Program-made: the position numbers and the translations under genes
Notes under the pieces: model-generated
Seen by the model: only the letters and a program-made list of their open reading frames with translations
Told to the model about the DNA's origin: nothing
The model's database searches: none
Shown here: piece after piece, positions 1 to 6,204 of the stretch
Layout: each line of letters opens with the position of its first letter
Position numbering within the stretch: the first letter of the stretch is position 1
Origin: JBCBZH01 sp039815415
Lineage (GTDB): Bacteria > Bacteroidota > Rhodothermia > Rhodothermales > Rubricoccaceae
Direction: 5' to 3'
Assembly (NCBI GenBank): GCA_039815415.1
Contig: JBCBZH010000137.1
Coordinates: 1 to 11,098 of the forward strand
Length of the DNA stretch: 11,098 nucleotides

Positions 1-11
1 CATCCGAGGAC

Positions 12-1286
12 GTGTCGCGGGTCCCCGAAGTCATCATTCAGGACCTCTGGACGCGCGGCGTGTTTTCACAGGATGCCCTCCAGACCACGAGCGGCGATAC
101 CGTCCAGATCCTCAGCCGCGGCCACCTGAACCACGACTCCGGCCCGGATGTCACCAACGCGCGCATACGGATTGGCGATGTGGTCTGGGCTGGCGACATC
201 GAGATCCACCGCACCAGCTCGGAGTGGGAAGCTCACGGACACCACACCGACTCGGCCTACGATCGCGTTGTCCTGCATGTCATTCTGGCTCCTGACGCCC
301 GCACCGGCACGTTGTCTCGCGCAGACGGATCGGCTCTTCCCGAGCTGGCGTTGCTCGACACGCTCGACCGCCCCCTTCGTCAGCTCGTTCGCGACTTCTA
401 CCTCTGTCCCACCGGGGCACCGCATTGCAAGGCGCGATGGCATGAGGTTCCAGAAACGCTCCCGCGCGAATGGATTCGCACGCTCGGCGCCGAGCGCCTT
501 CGCGAGAAGGCCCACGCCTTTGCGGAGGCCTACGGCCAAGCCCCGGATCCTGACGCTCTCCTCCTCCGCGCGGTGTTCAGAGCCCTCGGCTACGCGGCCA
601 ACGCCGACACGATGGAAGCGCTGGCCGACCGCGTGCCCCTCGAGCTGGCGCGCACCCTCTCCGCAACAGACACGCATGCCCTTCTGCTCGGGCTGGCTGG
701 GTGGTTGGATCAGGAGCGCGACCTGTTTGATGACGCAACTCGTGACCTGGCGGGACGATTCGAGGTGCTTCGCATGGCGCACGAGCTGGTGCCGATGAAG
801 CGGTCAGCGTGGCGCCGAGGAGGACGACCGGCAAACGCTCCCCTTCGGCGCATCGCACAGGCCGCGGCGCTACTCGGCCCTGGTGGGCTGTTCCGCGATG
901 AGCCCATCCGCCAGCTCGCAACTGCGCTCGGCAACTCCACTCGGAAGGCTCTCAAACTCCTACGGACGCCCCCACCAGATGGCTCGTCCCGGCTCGGCCG
1001 AGGCCGCGCAGAGGCAGTCCTCACCAATGCGGTACTGCCCGTGCTGCTCCTCGATGCCGAGATCCGTGAGCATCCAGATGTAGAGCCTCTCCTCCTTGCC
1101 GCGCTGGGTGCCCTCTCGGCAGAGCACGACCGTGTGACCCGGCCGTTCGAAGAACTCGGCGTGACAGCTACAAGTGCGCTCGAGTCTCAGGGGATTCACC
1201 AACTCGCACGGTCCTACTGCGAGGCAGGACGGTGCGCCTCGTGTCCAATTGGCCAGGCGTTGTATCCAGGGCTGCGAGGCGCATAG
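12..1286 (+). CDS. DUF2851 family protein
   Basis: Recognised as DUF2851 from the N-terminal block at residues 38-90: HLNHDSGPD, then NARIRIGD, a tryptophan, GDIEIH, SSEW, and a HxHxxD...Y..V.LHV stretch. The C-terminus (about 405-421) has the family's cysteine cluster, YCEAGRCASCPIGQ. The 424-residue length fits the family, which is typical of Bacteroidota and has no established biochemical function. The order GPD (44-46), then E64-I-H66, resembles the active-site layout of PD-(D/E)xK nuclease folds; that is my inference. The start used is GTG at 12, just before the family-typical VPEVIIQDLW start. The frame is open to the left edge, so an upstream start outside the window is possible. The polyprenyl synthase follows in the same direction 81 bp later. 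The family assignment is firm; the function is unknown. Confidence 0.85.
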   Translation: MSRVPEVIIQDLWTRGVFSQDALQTTSGDTVQILSRGHLNHDSGPDVTNARIRIGDVVWAGDIEIHRTSSEWEAHGHHTDSAYDRVVLHVILAPDARTGTLSRADGSALPELALLDTLDRPLRQLVRDFYLCPTGAPHCKARWHEVPETLPREWIRTLGAERLREKAHAFAEAYGQAPDPDALLLRAVFRALGYAANADTMEALADRVPLELARTLSATDTHALLLGLAGWLDQERDLFDDATRDLAGRFEVLRMAHELVPMKRSAWRRGGRPANAPLRRIAQAAALLGPGGLFRDEPIRQLATALGNSTRKALKLLRTPPPDGSSRLGRGRAEAVLTNAVLPVLLLDAEIREHPDVEPLLLAALGALSAEHDRVTRPFEELGVTATSALESQGIHQLARSYCEAGRCASCPIGQALYPGLRGA

Positions 1287-1352
1287 TCGCACTCAGAGTC
1301 CGCACGAGGCCTTCGCGAACGGGCTGCAACCCAACACCATTCCGCAGGTACT

Positions 1353-1376
1353 AGCTTTCATTTCCAATTGAAAGTT
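1353..1376 (+). promoter_or_regulatory. Inverted repeat spanning the candidate TTG start of the polyprenyl synthase
   Basis: AGCTTTCA (1353-1360) can pair with TGAAAGTT (1369-1376), one pair being a G-T wobble, around an 8-base loop. The element is A+T-rich compared with its surroundings and contains the TTG at 1368. It could be a start-occluding hairpin, an operator, or chance. The rest of the 81-bp gap (1287-1367) shows no clear terminator or Shine-Dalgarno sequence. Confidence 0.3.
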
Positions 1377-2414
1377 CCGGTCCTCCGCGTGGACACTCTC
1401 CTCTCGCCTGCTCCTCCACCCACGACCCCTTCGGAGCGCCCACCGGCGACCTTGAAGCAGATTCGCCAGCCCGTTGAGGCCGATCTGGCGGTGTTCCGGG
1501 AGACGTTCCGCGAGTCCATGCGCTCGCGAGTTCGGTTGCTCGACACGGTCGTCCAGTACATCCTGCGGCAGAAAGGCAAGGAGATCCGCCCTACACTGGT
1601 GCTGTTGTCGGCGCAGTTGGCTGGCGGCGTCACGGACCGGAGCTACCGGGCCGCGGCCTTGGTGGAGCTGCTCCACACAGCCACCCTTGTCCACGACGAC
1701 GTGGTGGACGAGTCCGATACACGGCGTGGGATGGCGTCCATCAACGCGCTCTGGAAGAACAAGGTGGGCGTGTTGTTGGGCGACTACCTCCTCAGCCGAG
1801 GCCTCCTGCTCGCCCTCGATGCGGGCGACGCCGACCTCCTCCACGTTGTGTCAGATGCAGTCCGCCGCATGTCCGAGGGGGAGCTTCTGCAGATCGAGAA
1901 GGCCCGAAAGCTCGACATCACCGAAGAGAGCTACTTCCGGATCATCTCAGACAAGACCGCCTCTCTGATCGCCTCGTGCATGGCGCTCGGCGCGCTTAGC
2001 GCGGGTGCAGACCCCTCCGCCATCGAACGGGCGAAGGCCGTCGGCGAAAGCCTCGGGCTGGCGTTCCAGATTCGCGACGATCTTTTTGACTACGACGGCA
2101 TCGACATTGGGAAGCCGATCGGACTCGACCTCCAGGAGCGCAAAATGACGCTGCCCCTGATTGCCGCGCTAGAGGGCGCCACCGCTGCGGACCGATCCCG
2201 GATCCGCCGCTTGGTCCGAAAGCGCAAGAAGCGAGCATCCGACATCCGCGAGATCGCTGCCTTTGTCGAGTCCAACGGCGGCCTCTCGTACGCCCGAGCC
2301 CGGATGAACACTCTCGCCTCCGAAGCCTCAGAGGGACTGCTCACGTTTCCACCGTCCGACGCTCGCGATGCGCTGGTGGACTTGTGCCGCTACGTGGTGG
2401 CCCGAAAGCGCTGA
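1368..2414 (+). CDS. Polyprenyl diphosphate synthase (long-chain, trans)
   Basis: Adds isopentenyl diphosphate units to an allylic diphosphate, probably to make the isoprenoid side chain of the respiratory quinone (menaquinone in this lineage, by inference). It has all hallmarks of trans-isoprenyl diphosphate synthases: GKEIRP (70-75), the first aspartate-rich motif HDDVVDESDTRRG with D110, D111 and D114, KT at 196-197, and the second motif DDLFD (237-241), followed by GKPIGLDLQERKMTLPLI. Only small residues (HTATLV) precede the first motif, as in long-chain enzymes; the exact chain length cannot be read from the sequence. The start is uncertain. TTG at 1368 gives 348 residues with a proline-rich 28-residue leader. 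GTG at 1389 is possible, and TTG at 1452 gives MKQIRQPVEADL, which matches where family members often begin. The RNase Z-like gene follows 46 bp downstream. Confidence 0.92.
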   Translation: MKVPVLRVDTLLSPAPPPTTPSERPPATLKQIRQPVEADLAVFRETFRESMRSRVRLLDTVVQYILRQKGKEIRPTLVLLSAQLAGGVTDRSYRAAALVELLHTATLVHDDVVDESDTRRGMASINALWKNKVGVLLGDYLLSRGLLLALDAGDADLLHVVSDAVRRMSEGELLQIEKARKLDITEESYFRIISDKTASLIASCMALGALSAGADPSAIERAKAVGESLGLAFQIRDDLFDYDGIDIGKPIGLDLQERKMTLPLIAALEGATAADRSRIRRLVRKRKKRASDIREIAAFVESNGGLSYARARMNTLASEASEGLLTFPPSDARDALVDLCRYVVARKR

Positions 2415-2436
2415 CGCGAAACGGCATGGCGGCGTA

Positions 2437-2455
2437 TCCTGAACTGTCCTCAGGA
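2437..2455 (+). promoter_or_regulatory. Small hairpin holding the ribosome-binding site of the RNase Z-like gene
   Basis: TCCTGA (2437-2442) and TCAGGA (2450-2455) form a 6-bp perfect stem with a 7-base loop. The AGGA at 2452-2455 lies 5 bases before the ATG at 2461, so the right arm of the stem is the likely Shine-Dalgarno sequence. Folding would mask it. A regulatory role is inference only. Confidence 0.35.
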
Positions 2456-2460
2456 AACCC

Positions 2461-3201
2461 ATGACCGTACATCTGCTCGGCACCGGCGCGGCCACCTCAG
2501 ATCCGCACCGTACCACCACGATGCTCGCCTTTGAGGAGGGCGAAACCTCGTTTCTCGTGGACTGCGGAGGCGATGCCGTTCAGCGCCTGCTGATGGCCGG
2601 CCTGGACCCCGCCACTCTGGACGCAGTCATCCTGACGCACGAGCATCCGGATCACATTAGCGGCTTCGCCTTGCTGATCGAGAAGCTCTGGCTCCTTGGC
2701 CGCCGCACCCCGATCCCGATCTATGGCCCGGCTCCTACCCTCGAGCTGGCGCGCGCCATTTTCAACCTCTACGACACAAATCAATGGGACGGACTCCCGG
2801 ATCGTACGTGGCATGCGGTCGAGATGACGACGGGAGCTCCTGTGTTTGAGCGAGGCCCCTTCCGGGTGTCCGCTGCGCCAGTTGACCATCCCGTCCCGAC
2901 CATCGGCTTGCGAATTGAGACCGCCAGCTCGACGGTCGCGTACTCCTGTGACACATCGCCGTGCCAGGCCGTCATTGAGCTAGCGAGGGACGCGGACCTG
3001 CTGATACACGAGGGCACCGGTGCGCTTCCAGGTGTCCACAGCTCCCCCGAGGAAGCTGCAGAAGCCGCTGCCGAGGCCAACGCGAATCGTCTGCTCCTCG
3101 TCCATATTCCGGTAGGCGTCACGGACGAAGACCTCCATGAGGCACGAGCGATCTTTCCCCGAACGGAATGGGGCGAAGAAGGCGGGACCTACAGCGCGTA
3201 G
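2461..3201 (+). CDS. RNase Z-like metallo-beta-lactamase-fold hydrolase
   Basis: A 246-residue cytosolic protein of the metallo-beta-lactamase fold. It opens with the N-terminal strand typical of RNase Z/arylsulfatase-like members (HLLGTGAATSDPHRTTT). The metal ligands are visible: THEHPDH with H60, H62, D64 and H65, then H143 (VDHPVPTIGLRIE), D164 (SCDTSPC) and H215 (LLLVHI). True tRNase Z has HEATF after the fourth motif; here it is HEGTG (183-187). The protein also lacks the long GP-rich exosite arm. tRNA 3' processing is therefore possible but not shown, and another phosphodiesterase or hydrolase activity is equally likely. The ATG at 2461 is supported by AGGA 5 bases upstream. It probably shares a transcript with the polyprenyl synthase and ends in a convergent gap. 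Confidence 0.85.
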   Translation: MTVHLLGTGAATSDPHRTTTMLAFEEGETSFLVDCGGDAVQRLLMAGLDPATLDAVILTHEHPDHISGFALLIEKLWLLGRRTPIPIYGPAPTLELARAIFNLYDTNQWDGLPDRTWHAVEMTTGAPVFERGPFRVSAAPVDHPVPTIGLRIETASSTVAYSCDTSPCQAVIELARDADLLIHEGTGALPGVHSSPEEAAEAAAEANANRLLLVHIPVGVTDEDLHEARAIFPRTEWGEEGGTYSA

Positions 3202-3223
3202 CGCTCGAGCTGGCGAACGCTAC
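3198..3223. terminator. Hairpin between convergent genes, possible bidirectional terminator
   Basis: GTAGCG (3198-3203) pairs perfectly with CGCTAC (3218-3223) over a 14-base loop. The two arms contain the TAG stop of the plus-strand gene (3199-3201) and the TAG stop of the minus-strand SPOR gene (3222-3220), so the element is symmetrical for both. The loop holds an exact copy of the repeated 10-mer CGAGCTGGCG (3206-3215). No run of T follows on either side, so intrinsic termination is uncertain. Confidence 0.4.
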
Positions 3224-3777
3224 TGGGTATCCACCGGAGGTGCCATAACCGTCACCAGATCTGGAACGATGAACGCCTCGGGGTATTGGCGCCGAACGGT
3301 TTCCAGCGCGGATCTCGCGTCATTCTCGAACTGGAACGCGCCGAGACGGACCCGATAGTACGGCTGCAAATAGGCCACCAGGGGCATTCCGTAGCGCATG
3401 GATCCAGCAGCGGATGGGTTGCGCTCGAGCCAGTCCGTCACCTCGCCGCGAATCCGCTCTGCCGTGTCACGGCTCTCGCTGGTGAACACCTGAATGCGGT
3501 ACCCATCCACCTGACGAGGCTCCAGCTCGACGCGAGGCGGCGGCGCTTCGACTTGCGGCAGCACCACGCGCCCATCCATCAACCTCGGAGAGACATCGTG
3601 CACGGCCACCAGCGCGACGGCAGGCGGCGTGGCCTCATACCCCGCAGGGTCGAACGTCTCGTAGACCGGGAACTCCGGCTCCTCGTTTAGTGGGCTCACC
3701 GGCCCGGTTCCTGAGCACGCCGCCAGCGCGACGGCAGAGACAAGAGTGAGAGAGGCGCGAAAGGCGATACGGAGCAT
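3220..3777 (-). CDS. SPOR-domain lipoprotein
   Basis: A 185-residue exported lipoprotein. It has a positively charged N-terminus, a hydrophobic stretch (about 8-20) and the lipobox LAAC with C21 as the lipidated cysteine. A proline-rich linker (about 25-90) follows. Residues 91-178 form a SPOR domain: DGYRIQVFTS opens the first repeat, and YYRVRLGAFQFENDARSALETVR is the second strand-helix half typical of the family. SPOR domains bind denuded peptidoglycan glycan strands at septa and other remodelling sites, so a role in cell-envelope or division-site organisation is likely; the specific partner is unknown. The gene starts at the ATG at 3777, 9 bp after the deoC stop, and is almost certainly cotranscribed with it. 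Confidence 0.88.
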   Translation of the reverse strand: MLRIAFRASLTLVSAVALAACSGTGPVSPLNEEPEFPVYETFDPAGYEATPPAVALVAVHDVSPRLMDGRVVLPQVEAPPPRVELEPRQVDGYRIQVFTSESRDTAERIRGEVTDWLERNPSAAGSMRYGMPLVAYLQPYYRVRLGAFQFENDARSALETVRRQYPEAFIVPDLVTVMAPPVDTQ

Positions 3778-3786
3778 AGAGGGGAC

Positions 3787-4647
3787 CTAGTACGAGGCGT
3801 CCGACGAGAGGCCTTTCAAGATAGCCACCCCGGCGCTTGCCCCCAGACGCGTGGCCCCAGCTTCGACCATCGCATAAGCGTCCTCGGCAGACCGAACCCC
3901 GCCGGAGGCCTTCACCCCCATCGTTTCGCCAACCACGCGTCGCATCAGCGCCACGTCCTGCGGGCTGGCGCCTCCAGAGGCAAACCCAGTCGAGGTCTTG
4001 ACGAAGCTGGCCCCTGCGTTCTGCGACAGCACGCACGCGATGACCTTCTCCTCGTCGGTGAGCAGTGCGGTTTCCAGAATCACCTTGACCGCACGCCCCT
4101 GGGCCGCCTCTACAACTGCCCGGATGTCGGCCTCGACCTCCGCGTAGCGCTCGCTCTTGAGCAGCGCGATGGCGAGAACCATGTCGATCTCGTCCGCCCC
4201 ATCCGCTACGGCCTGTCGCGTCTCGAAGGCTTTCACCGCCGTTCGGTTGGCTCCATGCGGGAAGCCGATCACAGTACACACCATCGGCGTCGCCCCCGCC
4301 AGCTCGTCGGCGGCCACTGGCACCCACACCGGGCTCACGCAGACACTGGCGAAACAGTATTCTCGCGCCTCAGCGCACAGGTCTCGGATGGCCTGCTCGG
4401 TCGTTTCGGGCTTCAGCACCGTGTGGTCGATGAGCCGAGCCAGCGGCGGCGCGAGGGCACACGCGTCCGCCGTGTCGGTCCGGTCGGCACGGAGCCCGAA
4501 ACGACTCGCTCCGGCGCCGATCATGCGCTGCAGCGCGTCCGGAAGTTCACCTCCGGTAGACACCCCCCTCGAGTTGGCGGCGGGCACCTGGGGCATAGCG
4601 CGGCCGGCCAGCTTGGCTGCGAGGGTGTCTTTCTCCTGTTCAGTCAT
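3787..4647 (-). CDS. deoC: Deoxyribose-phosphate aldolase
   Basis: Cleaves 2-deoxy-D-ribose 5-phosphate to glyceraldehyde 3-phosphate and acetaldehyde, feeding deoxynucleoside carbon into glycolysis. The core shows LIDHTVLKPETT, VCVSPVWV, TVIGFPHGANRTAVK, ADEIDMV, VKVILET, VKTSTGF and VKASGGVRS. Counted from the ATG at 4647, K217 is the Schiff-base lysine, K246 the second active-site lysine and D155 the proton-relay aspartate. The chain has 286 residues, longer than the roughly 220-260 common in bacteria, because about 70 residues of uncertain role precede the LIDHTVLKP start. A GTG at 4668 would add seven residues; I prefer the ATG because no closely spaced ribosome-binding site supports the GTG. 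It lies between the response regulator and the SPOR lipoprotein. No other nucleoside-catabolism gene is adjacent. Confidence 0.95.
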   Translation of the reverse strand: MTEQEKDTLAAKLAGRAMPQVPAANSRGVSTGGELPDALQRMIGAGASRFGLRADRTDTADACALAPPLARLIDHTVLKPETTEQAIRDLCAEAREYCFASVCVSPVWVPVAADELAGATPMVCTVIGFPHGANRTAVKAFETRQAVADGADEIDMVLAIALLKSERYAEVEADIRAVVEAAQGRAVKVILETALLTDEEKVIACVLSQNAGASFVKTSTGFASGGASPQDVALMRRVVGETMGVKASGGVRSAEDAYAMVEAGATRLGASAGVAILKGLSSDASY

Positions 4648-4653
4648 GGGTAC

Positions 4654-4687
4654 GAGGGTACGGGACACCAGGCACCTCGGTACCCTC
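4654..4687 (-). promoter_or_regulatory. 8-bp perfect-stem hairpin in the leader of deoC
   Basis: GAGGGTAC (4654-4661) and GTACCCTC (4680-4687) are perfect reverse complements separated by 18 bases. They lie between the response-regulator stop (4697) and the deoC ATG (4647). A third related copy, GGGTAC at 4648-4653, forms an imperfect tandem 8-mer with the first arm. The alternative GTG start falls in the loop. There is no T-run, so it is more likely a translational control element, an mRNA processing/stability hairpin or an operator than an intrinsic terminator. Its role is not established. Confidence 0.4.
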
Positions 4688-4696
4688 CCGAAGGTC

Positions 4697-6091
4697 TTAG
4701 GCGGTCATTTCCTCGATCTCGGCGTCCAGGTTGTAGCGTTTGCGCTTCTCCCAGAGTGTCTTCTTGGAGATGCCCAGGAGCTTGGCCGTGTCCGCATACG
4801 ACGAGTTCCGATGCGTCGAGAGGATGTGCTTGATGTACTCGTACTCGATGTCTTCCAGCGTTCCACCCGAGCGGAACCGAAAGGTGTCTTCGTCGCTGGC
4901 CGTATCAAACAGATCGGTTTTCTGAATGATGAGGTCCTCTGCACCGAGCTGAGGGGACTTGGCGAAGATCAGCGCGCGTTCGAGCACATTGCGCAGCTCG
5001 CGGACGTTGCCCGGCCAATCGTGGCTGGTGAGCTTCTCCTTTGCGGCGTCAGCGAAGCCCTCGAACGGCTTCCCAAACTCGGAGGCGAAGCCCGCTGCGA
5101 CGGCCTCCGCAATGTCAATCACGTCGTCGCCCATTCGGCGCAACGGCGGAAGCGGAATGGACACCACGTTGATCCGGAAGAGAAGGTCCTTGCGGAACTC
5201 CTTCTCAGCCACTTTCTCCTGCAGGTTGGCGTTGGTGGCGCAGACGATGCGCGTGGTCACCTTGATGTCGTCTGTACCGCCTAGACGACGGAACACACGG
5301 CTCTCGAGGAAGCTGAGGAGCTTGGCCTGCAGCGGCATCGACATCGAGTCGATCTCGTCCAGAAACAGCGTTCCGCCATCAGCAATCTCAAGAAGGCCCG
5401 GCTTGGCCGAACGGGCATCGGTGAACGCCCCCTTCTCGTAGCCAAACAGCTCCGACTCGAGGAGGTTGTCCGGAAGCGCCGCACAGTTGATCTCCATGAA
5501 CCGCCCTCCAGACCACTTGGAGGCATAGTGGAGCGTCTGCGCCACGAGGTTCTTACCCGTCCCTGTCTCTCCCCGCACCAGCACGATGGTGTTTGGGATG
5601 TCCTTGAGCGTCTCGATGGTGTCCCGAACGACCTGCACCTCCGGACTGGATCCGATGATGCGTGCCGTCGAGTTCTTCTTCTTGCGCTCCTTCTTGATCT
5701 CCTGTAGCTCCTTCTTGTCCTCGTAGAGGTCGAGAGCCTTGGTGAGCAGCGCCCGCATTTCTTCCAGGTTGACCGGCTTCTGGAGGTAGTGGAACGCGCC
5801 CATGCGCATCGCCTCTACAGCCGTCTGTACAGACGAGTGCGCCGTCATCACGATCACCGGAATCGCCAGCCCGCGCCCAGTCAGCTCTTCGATGAGCTGC
5901 ATCCCCGAGATATCCGGCATCATCAGGTCCGTAAGGACAATATCCGGAACCGTCCCGTCGTCAATCGCCTGAAGAGCGGCCGATGCCGCCGTAAACCCTT
6001 GGGTGGCATACCCATCTCGACTGAGGACCTTCGCAAACAGCTCGCCGATCTTGGGGTCATCATCGACGACGAACACGCGCTTCTTACTCAT
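4697..6091 (-). CDS. Sigma-54-dependent (NtrC-type) response regulator
   Basis: A 464-residue enhancer-binding transcription activator with three domains. The receiver (1-118) has the acidic pocket D10-D12, phospho-acceptor D55, T83 and K105. A charged, lysine-rich linker (about 122-140) leads to the AAA+ sigma-54 interaction domain (about 145-385), with Walker A GETGTGK (174-180), the sigma-54 contact loop written GAFTDA (221-226) rather than GAFTGA, Walker B LFLDEI (242-247), FRKDLLFRINV with candidate arginine fingers, and WPGNVRELRN. The C-terminal Fis-type helix-turn-helix spans about 412-453 (SYADTAKLLGISKKTLWEKRKRY). It should remodel closed sigma-54 RNA-polymerase complexes after phosphorylation. 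No histidine kinase gene is next to it, so it is an orphan here and its signal and targets are unknown. It may be cotranscribed with deoC, 49 bp downstream. Confidence 0.95.
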   Translation of the reverse strand: MSKKRVFVVDDDPKIGELFAKVLSRDGYATQGFTAASAALQAIDDGTVPDIVLTDLMMPDISGMQLIEELTGRGLAIPVIVMTAHSSVQTAVEAMRMGAFHYLQKPVNLEEMRALLTKALDLYEDKKELQEIKKERKKKNSTARIIGSSPEVQVVRDTIETLKDIPNTIVLVRGETGTGKNLVAQTLHYASKWSGGRFMEINCAALPDNLLESELFGYEKGAFTDARSAKPGLLEIADGGTLFLDEIDSMSMPLQAKLLSFLESRVFRRLGGTDDIKVTTRIVCATNANLQEKVAEKEFRKDLLFRINVVSIPLPPLRRMGDDVIDIAEAVAAGFASEFGKPFEGFADAAKEKLTSHDWPGNVRELRNVLERALIFAKSPQLGAEDLIIQKTDLFDTASDEDTFRFRSGGTLEDIEYEYIKHILSTHRNSSYADTAKLLGISKKTLWEKRKRYNLDAEIEEMTA

Positions 6092-6204
6092 CAGGGTCAG
6101 CCAGGGAGGCGGGTGGGGCAGACAGAGATACCGGACGTATTGATGTTACGAATCGTAAACCCTGCGTGCCACCAGCCCGACGTGAACGTCAGGTCGAAAA
6201 CGTG
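6092..6204 (-). promoter_or_regulatory. Response-regulator leader with two short palindromes
   Basis: This 113-bp gap lies upstream of the response regulator. It contains the perfect inverted repeat TTACG-AAT-CGTAA (6146-6158) and GACGT-GA-ACGTC (6179-6190). Either could be a dimeric regulator's operator, or the second could be part of a weak hairpin after the lipid kinase stop. The stretch around 6140-6160 is A+T-rich relative to its surroundings, so a promoter for the regulator may lie there. I see no convincing -35/-10 or -24/-12 pair. Confidence 0.3.

Noticed and set aside
4157..5284. A 375-codon plus-strand frame opposite deoC and the response regulator
   Set aside because: It is an antisense shadow of two strongly supported genes and has no recognisable domain.
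6153..6171. Possible sigma-54 promoter (TGGCACG on the minus strand) upstream of the response regulator
   Set aside because: The -24 half matches well, but at the required spacing the -12 GC is TT, which removes the essential element.
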